A stretch of 64,000 nucleotides of DNA from Geodermatophilus aquaeductus. Lineage in GTDB: Bacteria; Actinomycetota; Actinomycetes; Mycobacteriales; Geodermatophilaceae. Position 1 is the stretch's first letter, and each line of letters opens with the position of its first letter. Position numbers and translations under genes: made by a program. The notes under the pieces are model-generated. The model saw nothing but the letters and a program-made list of their open reading frames with translations, was not told the origin of the DNA and did no database searches. Where the stretch lies: assembly GCF_900182545.1 (NCBI RefSeq), contig NZ_FXTJ01000005.1, positions 344,198 through 408,197 on the forward strand, read 5' to 3'. Shown piece after piece: positions 24,721-33,200 of the stretch.

Positions 24721-25578
24721 TCAGCCGGCCAGGGGCACGCTGCCGGTGGATGCAGCCACCAGCGCCTCGTACTGCGCGGGGTCGGTGGCGCACGCGCCGA
24801 TCGGCGTCGCCTTGTTGGCGCCGTGGTAGTCGCTGGACCCGGTGACCAGCAGGCCGAGGTCGGCGGCCAGACCGCGCAGGTGCGCGCGCTCGGCCGGGCT
24901 GTGGTCGGGGTGGTCGACCTCCAGGCCGACGAGCCCGGCGCCGGCCATCGCCGCGATCGCGTCGTCGTCGACGACCCGGCCGCGCCGGGTGGCCAGGCCG
25001 TGCGCGAAGACCGGCACGCCGCCGGCGGCGCGCACCATGCGGATGCCCTCGAGGACGTCGGTGTCGGCCTTGGTGACGTGGAAGGGGCTGCCCTGGGACA
25101 GCAGGGTGGCGAAGGCGTGCTCCACCGACTCGACGACGCCGGCCTCGACGAGGACGCGGGCCACGTGCGGGCGGCCCACCACCGCGCCGCCGCTGGCGTC
25201 GAGGACCCGCTGCCACTCGACCGGGTAGCCGGCCGCGGCGAGCCCGGCGACGATCCGCTGCCCGCGGGTCAGCCGCTCCTCCCGCAGCCGCCGGCGTTCC
25301 TCGGCGAGCTCCGGGGAGTCGGGGTCGAACAGGTAGGCGAGCAGGTGGACGCTCACCGGCCGCCCCTCGGCGGGGAACCAGCGGGCCGACAGCTCCATGC
25401 CCGGGACGACGGTCAGCCCCTCCGGCCGGGCCGCGGCGGCGGCCGCCCAGCCGTCGGTGGTGTCGTGGTCGGTGAGGGCGACGACGTCGAGACCGGCGGC
25501 GTGCGCGGCGGCCACGACGGCGGCCGGGCTGTCGGTGCCGTCGGAGACCGACGAGTGGGTGTGCAGGTCGATGCGCAT
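24721..25578 (-). CDS. PHP-domain phosphoesterase
   Basis: This 285-residue PHP-family metal-dependent phosphoesterase (YciV/RnaAM-like) has MRIDLHTHSSVSDGTDSP (HTH metal ligands), LTDHDTTDG, VPGMELSA, PVFAHGLA and a C-terminal GSSDYHG. Relatives include 3',5'-nucleotide bisphosphatase and RNase AM. ATG 25578 has GGGGGAGG upstream. It lies just upstream of the RecB-like gene on the same strand; the 28-base gap carries the latter's own promoter box. Confidence 0.9.
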   Translation of the reverse strand: MRIDLHTHSSVSDGTDSPAAVVAAAHAAGLDVVALTDHDTTDGWAAAAAARPEGLTVVPGMELSARWFPAEGRPVSVHLLAYLFDPDSPELAEERRRLREERLTRGQRIVAGLAAAGYPVEWQRVLDASGGAVVGRPHVARVLVEAGVVESVEHAFATLLSQGSPFHVTKADTDVLEGIRMVRAAGGVPVFAHGLATRRGRVVDDDAIAAMAGAGLVGLEVDHPDHSPAERAHLRGLAADLGLLVTGSSDYHGANKATPIGACATDPAQYEALVAASTGSVPLAG

Positions 25579-25614
25579 CGGCGCCCAGCCTCCCCCAGCG
25601 GGCGGTGCCGCGCC

Positions 25615-26247
25615 TCAGGCCCCGCCGGGTCCCTCCGGCAGGCGCGGGATCGGCTGCGTGTCACGCCGCTGCCCCGTGGGCTCGGGCTGCGCCTCCGGGT
25701 TGCCCTCGTCGTCGCCGCCCGCGGCCCCGCCCCAGTCGCTGCCGAACAGCAGCTCGCTCACCTCGCGGTAGAGCAGGTCCGCGCGCGGCAGGAAGGTGAT
25801 CTGGGACAGCGCCTGCTGCTGCCCGGCCGACTCGAAGCGGAACGTGCCGTAGCCGAGGACCTGCCCCAGCACGGTCTCCTTCCAGGTCAGGTCGGTGATC
25901 CGGCGCAGCGGCAGCAGGGTGACCGTGCGCGCCACGATGCCCGAGGTCAGCAGCACGCGGCGCCGGGTGACGATGAAGTGCCGCATCCACCACTCGCCGG
26001 CCCGGAGCGCGAACCAGCCGAGCGCCCCGACGACGACGAGCAGGCCGAGGCTGGAGCTGAACCGGTTGTCCGGGTCGAGGGTGAGCACCCACAGGCCCAC
26101 GAGGAGGACGAGCAGCGCCTTGGCGCCGGGCCACAGGAGCACCGCCCAGTGCCGACGGGTGGCCACCACCGCCTGCTCGCCGGGGAGCAGGTACTTGGCG
26201 GCGTCCTTGGCCCACCGCGGCGGGCGGCCGCCGGCCGGGCCGCTCAC
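25615..26247 (-). CDS. PH-domain (YdbS/DUF304-like) membrane protein
   Basis: This 210-residue protein has two adjacent transmembrane helices (about 36-55 and 66-82), followed by a bacterial PH domain (FIVTRRRVLLTSGIVARTVTLLPLRRITDLTW) and an acidic Pro-rich C-tail. The family is common in actinobacteria; its role is unknown, possibly membrane-associated scaffolding. It starts with GTG 26247, 6 bases after the stop of the small membrane protein gene, so the two are co-transcribed. Confidence 0.87.
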   Translation of the reverse strand: MSGPAGGRPPRWAKDAAKYLLPGEQAVVATRRHWAVLLWPGAKALLVLLVGLWVLTLDPDNRFSSSLGLLVVVGALGWFALRAGEWWMRHFIVTRRRVLLTSGIVARTVTLLPLRRITDLTWKETVLGQVLGYGTFRFESAGQQQALSQITFLPRADLLYREVSELLFGSDWGGAAGGDDEGNPEAQPEPTGQRRDTQPIPRLPEGPGGA

Positions 26248-26253
26248 GCCGGC

Positions 26254-26412
26254 CTAGACGAGCGAGCCGACGAAGGCCGCGATGGACGACGCGGCGTCAC
26301 CGAGCGCCTGACCGGCGCTCTTCACCATCTCCGCGGACGCCTCGGGCTTCTGGATGACGTAGAAGAGGACGAAGGCGACGGCCAGCCAGACGAGGATCTT
26401 CTTCACGTTCAC
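26254..26412 (-). CDS. Small single-pass membrane protein (52 residues)
   Basis: VNVKKILVWLAVAFVLFYVI forms one transmembrane helix at residues 5-20, followed by an amphipathic tail ending AAFVGSLV. GTG 26412 has GGAGG five bases upstream, which supports the start over longer reading frames. Homologous small proteins sit upstream of the PH-domain gene in other actinobacteria, as far as I recall. Its function is unknown; it could be a partner or stabiliser of the PH-domain protein. Confidence 0.8.
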   Translation of the reverse strand: MNVKKILVWLAVAFVLFYVIQKPEASAEMVKSAGQALGDAASSIAAFVGSLV

Positions 26413-26542
26413 AGCCACCTCCGGGAGTTCCGCTCGGACCGGCGGGCACGACACCCGCGCGGGTCGGCCCGGAGGCCGGTCCCATGGGTAACACAGGCCC
26501 CAGCACCGCCCGGCCGGACACGCCGGGGCGGAACCGGACCGT

Positions 26543-27166
26543 TCACTCCCCCGGCAGGAAGTGCTCGCTCGGCGGGCCGAGCGGGAGGTCGGGGTAGAGG
26601 CGGTCGCGCAGGTCGAGCAGGCGCAGCTCCTCGGCGAGCAGCCAGCCCGCCGACATCGGCCACATGACCAGCCACAGCCACACGCCGTAGGCCTCGCCGA
26701 CGAAGGCCGCCCGGTCGTCGGAGGTGGGCACCGCCCACAGGGGTGCGCGCTGACCGGCCGCCTCGACCGCCGCCGAGGAGGGCCCGGTGATGACGTCGCC
26801 GGGGTCGAGCCCGGGCAGTCCCGCGTAACCGCAGCCCACCCCCATCCCGGGCTCCTCGGCCACGAGCACCAGCTCGGCCGACCCGCCCAGCGGCGCCGGG
26901 CCGGCGCAGCCGACCACGATCGCCCGCGCCCCCGGCTCCCCGCCCCAGGCCAGGCCGGTGACCGACCAGCCCGAGGGCACGGGGTCGGGCACCCACGCGG
27001 GCACCCGGGCGTCGGCGGTGACCGCGGCGATCGCGTCGTGCGCGATGAGCGTCGTGTGGTGCAGCGGGGTGACCGCGCCGTGCACGTGGCACCAGGCCAC
27101 CGCCGAGTCCCCCGGGCGCACGGCCAGTGGCTCGCCGCAGCGGGGACAGACCGGGGAGGCGCTCAT
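26543..27166 (-). CDS. DUF6758 family protein
   Basis: This 207-residue protein begins [20 protein letters not shown], with a CPRC...C-x-H ([12 protein letters not shown]) zinc-ribbon-like start. It continues with the family stretches [15 protein letters not shown] and [21 protein letters not shown] hydrophobic ends (here [13 protein letters not shown]). It is conserved across Streptomyces and relatives beside PH-domain and RecB genes, with unknown function. ATG 27166 is preferred over an upstream GTG at 27187. The family name is from memory. Confidence 0.8.
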   Translation of the reverse strand: MSASPVCPRCGEPLAVRPGDSAVAWCHVHGAVTPLHHTTLIAHDAIAAVTADARVPAWVPDPVPSGWSVTGLAWGGEPGARAIVVGCAGPAPLGGSAELVLVAEEPGMGVGCGYAGLPGLDPGDVITGPSSAAVEAAGQRAPLWAVPTSDDRAAFVGEAYGVWLWLVMWPMSAGWLLAEELRLLDLRDRLYPDLPLGPPSEHFLPGE

Positions 27167-27235
27167 CGGATGACACCGTCCTGTCACACGGGGCCGACGT
27201 CAAGCGCAGTCGGACGGTGCCGGGCCGCGTCACCG

Positions 27236-27241
27236 TACCCT
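27236..27241 (+). promoter_or_regulatory. Predicted -10 box (TACCCT) of the Nudix gene
   Basis: TACCCT ends 6 bases before GTG 27248, consistent with a leaderless mRNA. An inverted repeat TGACA-N6-TGTCA at 27171-27186 lies upstream in the same divergent region. Confidence 0.45.
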
Positions 27242-27247
27242 GCGGCC

Positions 27248-27676
27248 GTGGCGCCCGACTCCCCCGGCGGACCCCTGCCGGTGCAGGCCTGCGTGGGCGC
27301 GGTGGTGCTCGACGCGCGGGGGCGCCTGCTGCTCGTCCGGCGCCGCAACGCCCCCGGCCGCGGGCTGTGGTCGGTGCCGGGCGGGCGGGTGGAGCCGGGC
27401 GAGACGCTGACCGCGGCGGTGGCGCGCGAGGTCCGGGAGGAGACCGGGCTGGAGGTCCGGGTCGGCGCGGAGGTCGGGCGGGTGACCATCCCCGGCGACG
27501 GCGTCGTCTACGACGTCGCGGACTTCGCCTGCACGCTGGCCGAGTCGTCCGCGGTGCCCGTGGCGGGCGACGACGCCGACGCCGTCACCTTCGCCGACGC
27601 CGCCGATCTCGACCGGCTGTCGTGCACGCCGGGGCTGGTGGCAACGCTGCGCGGCTGGGGCGCGCTGCCGGCCTGA
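27248..27676 (+). CDS. Nudix hydrolase
   Basis: This 142-residue protein has a full Nudix box, [24 protein letters not shown] (about residues 41-63). It therefore hydrolyses a nucleoside diphosphate linked to another moiety; MutT or ADP-ribose type cannot be told apart. The start is GTG 27248, 6 bases after a TACCCT box. It is divergent from the DUF6758 gene and convergent with the MaoC gene, and a strong hairpin overlaps its stop. Confidence 0.9.
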   Translation: MAPDSPGGPLPVQACVGAVVLDARGRLLLVRRRNAPGRGLWSVPGGRVEPGETLTAAVAREVREETGLEVRVGAEVGRVTIPGDGVVYDVADFACTLAESSAVPVAGDDADAVTFADAADLDRLSCTPGLVATLRGWGALPA

Positions 27677-27694
27677 CCCCGCGCCGGCAGCGCG
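27661..27694. terminator. Terminator hairpin overlapping the Nudix stop
   Basis: Perfect 12-bp arms (CGCGCTGCCGGC and its complement) surround a 10-base loop that contains the Nudix TGA. It lies between the convergent Nudix and MaoC genes. Confidence 0.7.
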
Positions 27695-27704
27695 CCCGTC
27701 GTCG

Positions 27705-28214
27705 TCAGGAGCGCGGCCTCGGCTCCGGGCGGCCGGGCTGCTCGCCGCCGCGGGCCTCGCCGTAGGAGCGCTTGGGCACCATGACCTTGCGCCGGAAGAC
27801 GCAGACGACGGTGCCGTCCTGCTTGTAGCCGATCGTCTCGACGTACACGACGCCGCGGTCGTCCTTCGACCTCGACTCCGTCTTGTCCAGCACGGTGGTC
27901 TCGCCGTAGATGGTGTCGCCGTGGAAGGTCGGCGCCACATGGCGCAGCGACTCGATCTCCAGGTTGGCGATGGCCTTGCCCGACACGTCGGGCACGCTCA
28001 TCCCGAGCAGCAGCGAGTAGACGTAGTTGCCGACGACGACGTTCTTCCCGAAGTCCGTGGTCTCCGCCGCGTAGTGCGTGTCCAGGTGCAGCGGGTGGTG
28101 GTTCATCGTGATGAGGCAGAACAGGTGGTCGTCGTACTCGGTGACGGTCTTCCCGGGCCAGTGCTTGTAGACCGCCCCGACCTCGAACTCCTCGTAGTAC
28201 CGACCGAACTGCAC
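27705..28214 (-). CDS. MaoC-like dehydratase (hot-dog fold)
   Basis: This 169-residue MaoC/enoyl-CoA hydratase-type protein has RYYEEFEVGAVYKHWPGKTVTEYDDHLFC, then the catalytic region MNHHPLHLDTHYA (D-x5-H type, Asp/His) and VVGNYVYSLLLGM. Close relatives are mesaconyl-CoA hydratase-like proteins of CoA-ester metabolism. GTG 28214 has GGGAG at a distance of 8. No acyl-CoA genes flank it, so its pathway is not indicated. The C-terminus is a short Arg/Pro tail. Confidence 0.87.
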   Translation of the reverse strand: MQFGRYYEEFEVGAVYKHWPGKTVTEYDDHLFCLITMNHHPLHLDTHYAAETTDFGKNVVVGNYVYSLLLGMSVPDVSGKAIANLEIESLRHVAPTFHGDTIYGETTVLDKTESRSKDDRGVVYVETIGYKQDGTVVCVFRRKVMVPKRSYGEARGGEQPGRPEPRPRS

Positions 28215-28342
28215 GGTTGATCTCCCGACGTCGTCGTGGGGTGGACGGGCGCGGCGCCGTGCGCAGGCGGGGCCGTCCCGGGCCGGGCAGGCCAGTTGCC
28301 CACCACGCGGCGTCGGTGACCCATCTGGACGGCCGCCGATCC

Positions 28343-28348
28343 TACGAT
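28343..28348 (+). promoter_or_regulatory. Predicted -10 box (TACGAT) of the 28355 gene
   Basis: TACGAT ends 6 bases before GTG 28355, matching the leaderless pattern seen at other genes here. This also supports choosing 28355 as the start. Confidence 0.45.
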
Positions 28349-28354
28349 GCCCGC

Positions 28355-28843
28355 GTGGTCCAGCCGTCCCGCGTCGGCGAGCCCGCCGAGGCGGACGTCG
28401 TCACGCTCTCCCCCGGCGGGCGCCGCGCCCGCCTCGCCGCCACCGCGGTCGTCCTCGCACTCGTCCTCGCCGGGACGCTGTGGGGCACCGACGCCTCGTT
28501 CCCCTTCGGGCCGTTCAAGATGTACTCGACCCGCGCCGACGCCAACGCGCCGGTCGTCTCCACCCGGGTGGTCGGCCTGACCGACGCCGGTGAGGAGGTG
28601 CGGCTGTCCGGCGGCGAGGTCGGCCTGCGCCGCGCCGAGTTCGAGGGGCAGCTCCCCCGCCTGGTCGACGACCCCACGCTGCTCGTGACGCTGGCCGAGA
28701 CCTACGCGCGGCGCCACCCCGAGGCGACTGCCCTCGTCGAGGTCCAGGTGGTGCAGCGGCACTTCGAGCTGGCCGACGGCCTGCCGACCGGCGACTGGTT
28801 CGACCGCGTGCTCGTCGACCAGGACCTGGAGGCCGGCTCGTGA
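28355..28843 (+). CDS. Single-pass membrane protein of unknown function, partner of HTTM protein
   Basis: This 162-residue protein has one transmembrane helix (about 28-46, LAATAVVLALVLAGTLWG). A periplasmic-side domain of about 115 residues follows, with FPFGPFKMYSTRADANAPVV and LVDDPTLLVTLAETYARRHP. I do not recognise a characterised family. It overlaps the HTTM gene by 4 bases (GTGA); small proteins of this kind often precede HTTM genes in actinobacteria, suggesting a complex. GTG 28355 is chosen from the -10 spacing; the frame is open further upstream to 28217, but that part looks non-coding. Confidence 0.8.
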   Translation: MVQPSRVGEPAEADVVTLSPGGRRARLAATAVVLALVLAGTLWGTDASFPFGPFKMYSTRADANAPVVSTRVVGLTDAGEEVRLSGGEVGLRRAEFEGQLPRLVDDPTLLVTLAETYARRHPEATALVEVQVVQRHFELADGLPTGDWFDRVLVDQDLEAGS

Positions 28844-29754
28844 GCGCCTCCGCTGGCAGCGCCTCCCTCGTCTCCGCCGTCCGCGGCCTGCGCGGCTTCT
28901 GGACGCGTCCGGTCCCGCTGGCGCGGATCGCGGTGTTCCGCACCATCGCCTACCTGTTCGTGCCGGTCGACGTCTTCCTCACCACCGCGTGGGTGCGTGC
29001 CCACGCCGAGGTCCCCACCGTCTGGTACCAGCCGCTCGAGATCGCCCGGGTGCTGCACCTGCCCACCCCGACGTCCACCGTCGTCCACGTCGTGCAGTGG
29101 GCACTGGTGGCCGCTGCCCTGGCCGCGGCCACCGGCCGCGCGCCCCGACTGCTCGGGAGCGCGGTCTTCGTGCTGTACCTCGAGTGGATGGTCATCGCGA
29201 TGAGCTACGGCAAGGTCGACCACGACCGCATCGCCTACCTCGTCGCGCTCGCGGTGCTGCCCACCATCGGCCGGGTGCGGTGGCGCGACCCCCGCCGGTC
29301 CGAGGCGGCCGGCTGGGCGATGGCGGCGGTGATGGTCACCGTGATGCTCACCTACTTCCTGGCCGCCTGGGCCAAGATGCGCTTCGGCGGCTGGGACTGG
29401 GCGACCGGCTCGACCATCACCCGGGCGGTCGTCCGGCGCGGGACGTGGCTCTCGGAGTGGACGCTCGACGTGCCCGGCCTGCTCGTGGCCTCCCAGTGGG
29501 CGATGCTCGTGCTCGAGTTCGCCGCCCCGCTGATGCTGCTCGTCCGGTCCGACCGGGCCCGCGTGGCGCTCGTGGTCTTCCTGCTCGGCTTCCACCTCAT
29601 GGTGTTCGGCGGCCTGCGGATCATCTTCCTGCCGCACTGCGTGGCGATCCTGTCGATCCTGCCGTGGGAGCGGGCGCCCGAGGCGCTCGCCGCCGTCCGC
29701 CGGCGGCTGCAGCCGGGGCGGGCCGCCGCGCTGGCCGCGGCACCGCCCGGCTGA
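28840..29754 (+). CDS. HTTM-domain membrane protein
   Basis: This 304-residue polytopic protein carries the HTTM (vitamin K-dependent carboxylase-like) domain. It has LARIAVFRTIAYLFVPVDVF near the start, four or more hydrophobic segments, and a conserved LEWMVIAMSYGKVDHDRIAY with charged residues between helices. VKD carboxylase is the only characterised relative; bacterial members are of unknown activity. It is coupled by GTGA overlap to the preceding small membrane protein. Confidence 0.87.
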   Translation: MSASAGSASLVSAVRGLRGFWTRPVPLARIAVFRTIAYLFVPVDVFLTTAWVRAHAEVPTVWYQPLEIARVLHLPTPTSTVVHVVQWALVAAALAAATGRAPRLLGSAVFVLYLEWMVIAMSYGKVDHDRIAYLVALAVLPTIGRVRWRDPRRSEAAGWAMAAVMVTVMLTYFLAAWAKMRFGGWDWATGSTITRAVVRRGTWLSEWTLDVPGLLVASQWAMLVLEFAAPLMLLVRSDRARVALVVFLLGFHLMVFGGLRIIFLPHCVAILSILPWERAPEALAAVRRRLQPGRAAALAAAPPG

Positions 29755-29774
29755 CGCCACGGACCGACGGCGGC

Positions 29775-30068
29775 TCAGACCAGCGCACCGATGCGCGCGG
29801 CCATCTCGGCCTCGTGCTGCTGGTAGGAGGCCGCGACGGCCGTCAGCAGGGCCCCCATCCCGGTCAGCGCGTCGCTCACGCCCTGCGCCGAGATCCGCCA
29901 CTGCTCGTAGAGCGCGGTGAACTGCACGGCGGCCTGGCTGTCGGTCCAGCCGTCGAGCACCGAGCCCGTGACGGTGCTCGACAGCGTCGCGTGCCGGGAG
30001 GCGGTGTCGGCCGCCTCGGCCTGGCATCGTCCGGCCATCGACTGCAGCGTGGCGATGTCGACCTTCAT
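29775..30068 (-). CDS. WXG100-family (ESAT-6-like) protein
   Basis: This 97-residue helical hairpin protein has the turn region VLDGWTDSQAAVQF, where WTD replaces WXG, at residues about 39-43. The size and spacing fit EsxA/EsxB proteins exported by type VII secretion. It ends EAEMAARIGALV; no clear YxxxD/E signal is visible, but a partner protein could supply it. ATG 30068 has AGGAGG upstream. It is divergent from an FHA-FtsK/EccC ATPase at 30223, its probable exporter. Confidence 0.85.
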   Translation of the reverse strand: MKVDIATLQSMAGRCQAEAADTASRHATLSSTVTGSVLDGWTDSQAAVQFTALYEQWRISAQGVSDALTGMGALLTAVAASYQQHEAEMAARIGALV

Positions 30069-30083
30069 GGCTCCTCCTGTCCG

Positions 30084-30102
30084 ACCCGGGCACCTCCCGG
30101 GT
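30084..30102 (-). promoter_or_regulatory. Hairpin in the probable 5' leader of the WXG100 gene
   Basis: Perfect 7-bp arms ACCCGGG and CCCGGGT surround a 5-base loop, between a TAGCGT -10 box (minus strand, 30111-30116) and the ribosome site before ATG 30068. Transcription from that box would place the hairpin at the very 5' end of the mRNA, where it could protect the message or serve as an operator. Confidence 0.4.
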
Positions 30103-30222
30103 TGCTGCGGACGCTAGGCCGCAGCCGCTCCCGGAGCCCCGCGCCGTCCACAGCACCGCCGCCCGTCCACAACCGGGCGCAGCGGCCCGCGGGCCGGGAC
30201 CGCGGACGGGAGCGTCGCGCCC

Positions 30223-33200
30223 GTGTCCGCTCCCCTCCCCGCCGGCGCCGGGATCCGCTGCTGGACCGTCGTCGGTGCCGAGGGCGCCGTCGACGTCGAG
30301 GTCCGGGCCGCCGACGACGCCCGGCTCGACGCCGTCGTGACCGGGCTGGCCGCCGTCCTGGGCACCCCGCCGGGCGGGCTGTGGTCCGGCACCACCCGGC
30401 TGCCCGGCGACCTGCCGCTGCACGACGACCGGCTGCTGCACGGCGCGGTCCTCGGCCTGGGCCGGCCGGTCCCCCGCTCCGGCGAGCAGGCCGCCAGCCC
30501 CCTGGAGCTGCACGTCGTGGGCGGCCCGGCCGCGGGGACCACCGTGCCGCTGGCCACCGGCCGGCACGTCCTCGGCCGCGGGACCGACGCCACGCTGTCC
30601 CTCTCCGACCCCGGCGTCTCGCGCCGGCACGTCGCGCTCGAGGTCGGTGCCGGCGGGATCACCGTGTCCGATCTCGGCTCGACCAACGGCAGCCGGCTCG
30701 ACGACGCCGACCTCGGCCGCACCCCGCAGGACTGGCGCCCCGGCGCCGTGCTCCGGCTGGGCGCGAGCTCGGTGACCGTCACCGGCCCGCGGGACGGCCG
30801 GGCCGGGTCGCGGCCCGCGCCCGGGGGTCGCCGGCTGGTGCGGCCCGGCGCCCCTCCCCCTGTGCACCGCCCGGAGGTGGAGGTCGTGCTCCCCGACCCG
30901 CCCGCGCCGCCGCCTCGCCGCCGGCTGGGCTGGGTGGCCGTCGTGCTGCCCGCCGTCGCCGGGGTGGCGCTCGCCGTGCTGCTGGCCACGCCGACCTTCC
31001 TGTTCTTCGCCCTGCTGGGCCCGCTGGTGGCGGTCGGGTCGTGGGCGTCGGACCGGTGGAGCGGATCGCGCACCGGGCGGCGGGCGGCCGCTGCCCACGC
31101 GCAGGAGCTCCGGGTGGTCCACGCTCGACTGGCCGACGCCGTGCGGTCCGACGTGCGGGCGGCCCGGGCGGAGGCCCCCGACCTCGCGGCCGTGACCGCC
31201 GCGGCGCGCCGGGGCACCACGCTGCTGTGGTCGCGCCGCGGCGGGGACCCGGCGGTGGCGACCGTCCGCCTGGGCACCGGCGCGGGGACGACCCGGGTGG
31301 TCCGCGTCGAGGAGGGCCGGAGGGCGCCGGAGCCCGCGGCCGACCTGCCGGTGACCGTGGACCTGCGCCGCACCGGAGGGCTGGGCGTGACCGGTCCGCG
31401 CGAGCCGGTGCTCGGCGTCGCGCGCGCCCTGCTCGCGCAGCTGGCCGGACTGGCCGCCCCCGGCGAGGTGGACCTCGCCGTGCTCACCACCGCCGAGCGC
31501 CGCGCGGACTGGGCCTGGGCGCGCTGGCTGCCGCACCTGCCGGCCGGTGCCGTCTCCGTCCGGCCGCCGCAGGGACCGGCCGCGGCCGCGGTGGACGCGG
31601 CGCTGGCGGCCTGGTTGACGGGGCTGGCCGAGCGGCGGGCGGCGTCCGATCCGGCCGCGGGGGTGCTCGTCCTCGTCGTCGACCGGCCGGTCGACGGGAC
31701 GCTCGGCGAGCTCCTGCGCGCCTGCCGCGCCCGGGGCGTGGTGCTGCTGGCGCTCACCCGCCGCCGCGAGGACCTCGGCGGCTGCGTCCGCGCGGTCCTC
31801 GACGTCGGCGGCGAGACCGGGGACACCGGGCTGCTCGCCCTCGGCGACGGCGCGGCGCCGGACGAGGTCGTCGTCGACCGCCTGCCGCCGGCCGTCGCCG
31901 CCCGGCTGGCCCGCGACCTGGCCCCGCTGGCACCGGCCCGGCAGGTCGCGGGGCTGCCGGCCACGGTCCGCCTGCTCGACCTCCTCGGGGAGGGAGCGGC
32001 GGACGTCCCGCAGGCGTGGTCGGGCACGAGGTCGTCGCTGCGCGCGCCACTGGGCGTGACCGCGGACGGCGTCGCCGAGGTCGACCTGGTGCGCGACGGC
32101 CCGCACGCGCTGGTGGCCGGCACGACCGGGTCGGGGAAGTCGGAGCTGCTGCAGACGCTGGTGGCCGGGCTCGCGCTGGCGCACCCGCCGGACCGATGCT
32201 CCTTCCTGCTGGTCGACTACAAGGGCGGAGCCGCCTTCGCCGAGGCCGTGGCGCTGCCGCACACCGTCGGGCTGGTGACCGACCTGGACGGCGCGGCCAC
32301 CGCGCGGGCGCTGCGGTCGCTGACCGCGGAGCTGTCCCGCCGGGAGGCGCTACTGGCGGGGGCCGGCGTCCCGGACGTGGCGGCGCTGCCGGCCGAGGTC
32401 GCGCTCGCGCGGCTGGTGATCGTCGTCGACGAGTTCGCCGGCCTCGCCGAGGAGCTGCCGGAGTTCGTCAGCGGGCTGGTCGGCATCGCCCAGCGCGGCC
32501 GCTCCCTCGGCGTGCACCTCGTCCTCGCCACGCAGCGGCCGGGCGGCGTGGTGTCCCCCGAGATCCGGGCCAACTGCTCGCTGCGGCTGTGCCTGCGCAC
32601 CACTGACGAGGCCGACTCGCGCGACGTGCTCGGCAGCGCGGTCGCCGCGACCGTGCCGGCGGACCGTCCGGGACGCGGGTACCTCCGCATCGGCGGCGGT
32701 GCGCCGGTGTCCTTCCAGGCGGCGCGCGTGGCCCTCGGCCCGGACGGAGCAGCGCCCGGCCCGACGGTGGCCCGCTGGTCGTGGCCGGGGACGTCGGCCC
32801 CGGCCGGCGCGAGGGCCACTGCGGGTCCGACCGATCTCGCCCGGGTCACCGCGGCCACCACCGCCCGCGCGGACGCGGCAGGCGTCCCCCGTCCGCACCG
32901 CCCGTGGCAGCCGCCCCTGCCCGACCGGCTCCCCGCCCCGAGCCTGGCCACCGGGGAGGACCGGCCACCGACCCGGCTGCTGCTCGGGCTGGTCGACCGC
33001 CCCGATCGGCAGGCGCGCGAGCCGCTGGTGCTCGACCTCTCCCGCGGGGGTGGCTGGCTGGCCGTCGGCGGGCCCCGCAGCGGCCGCACCACCCTGCTGC
33101 GCACGGTGCTGGCCGAGGCCGTCGAGCAGCTGCCCGCGGAGCGGCTGCACGTGCACGTCCTCGACCACGGCGGTGGCGCCCTGGCCGCGGAGGCCGGCGG

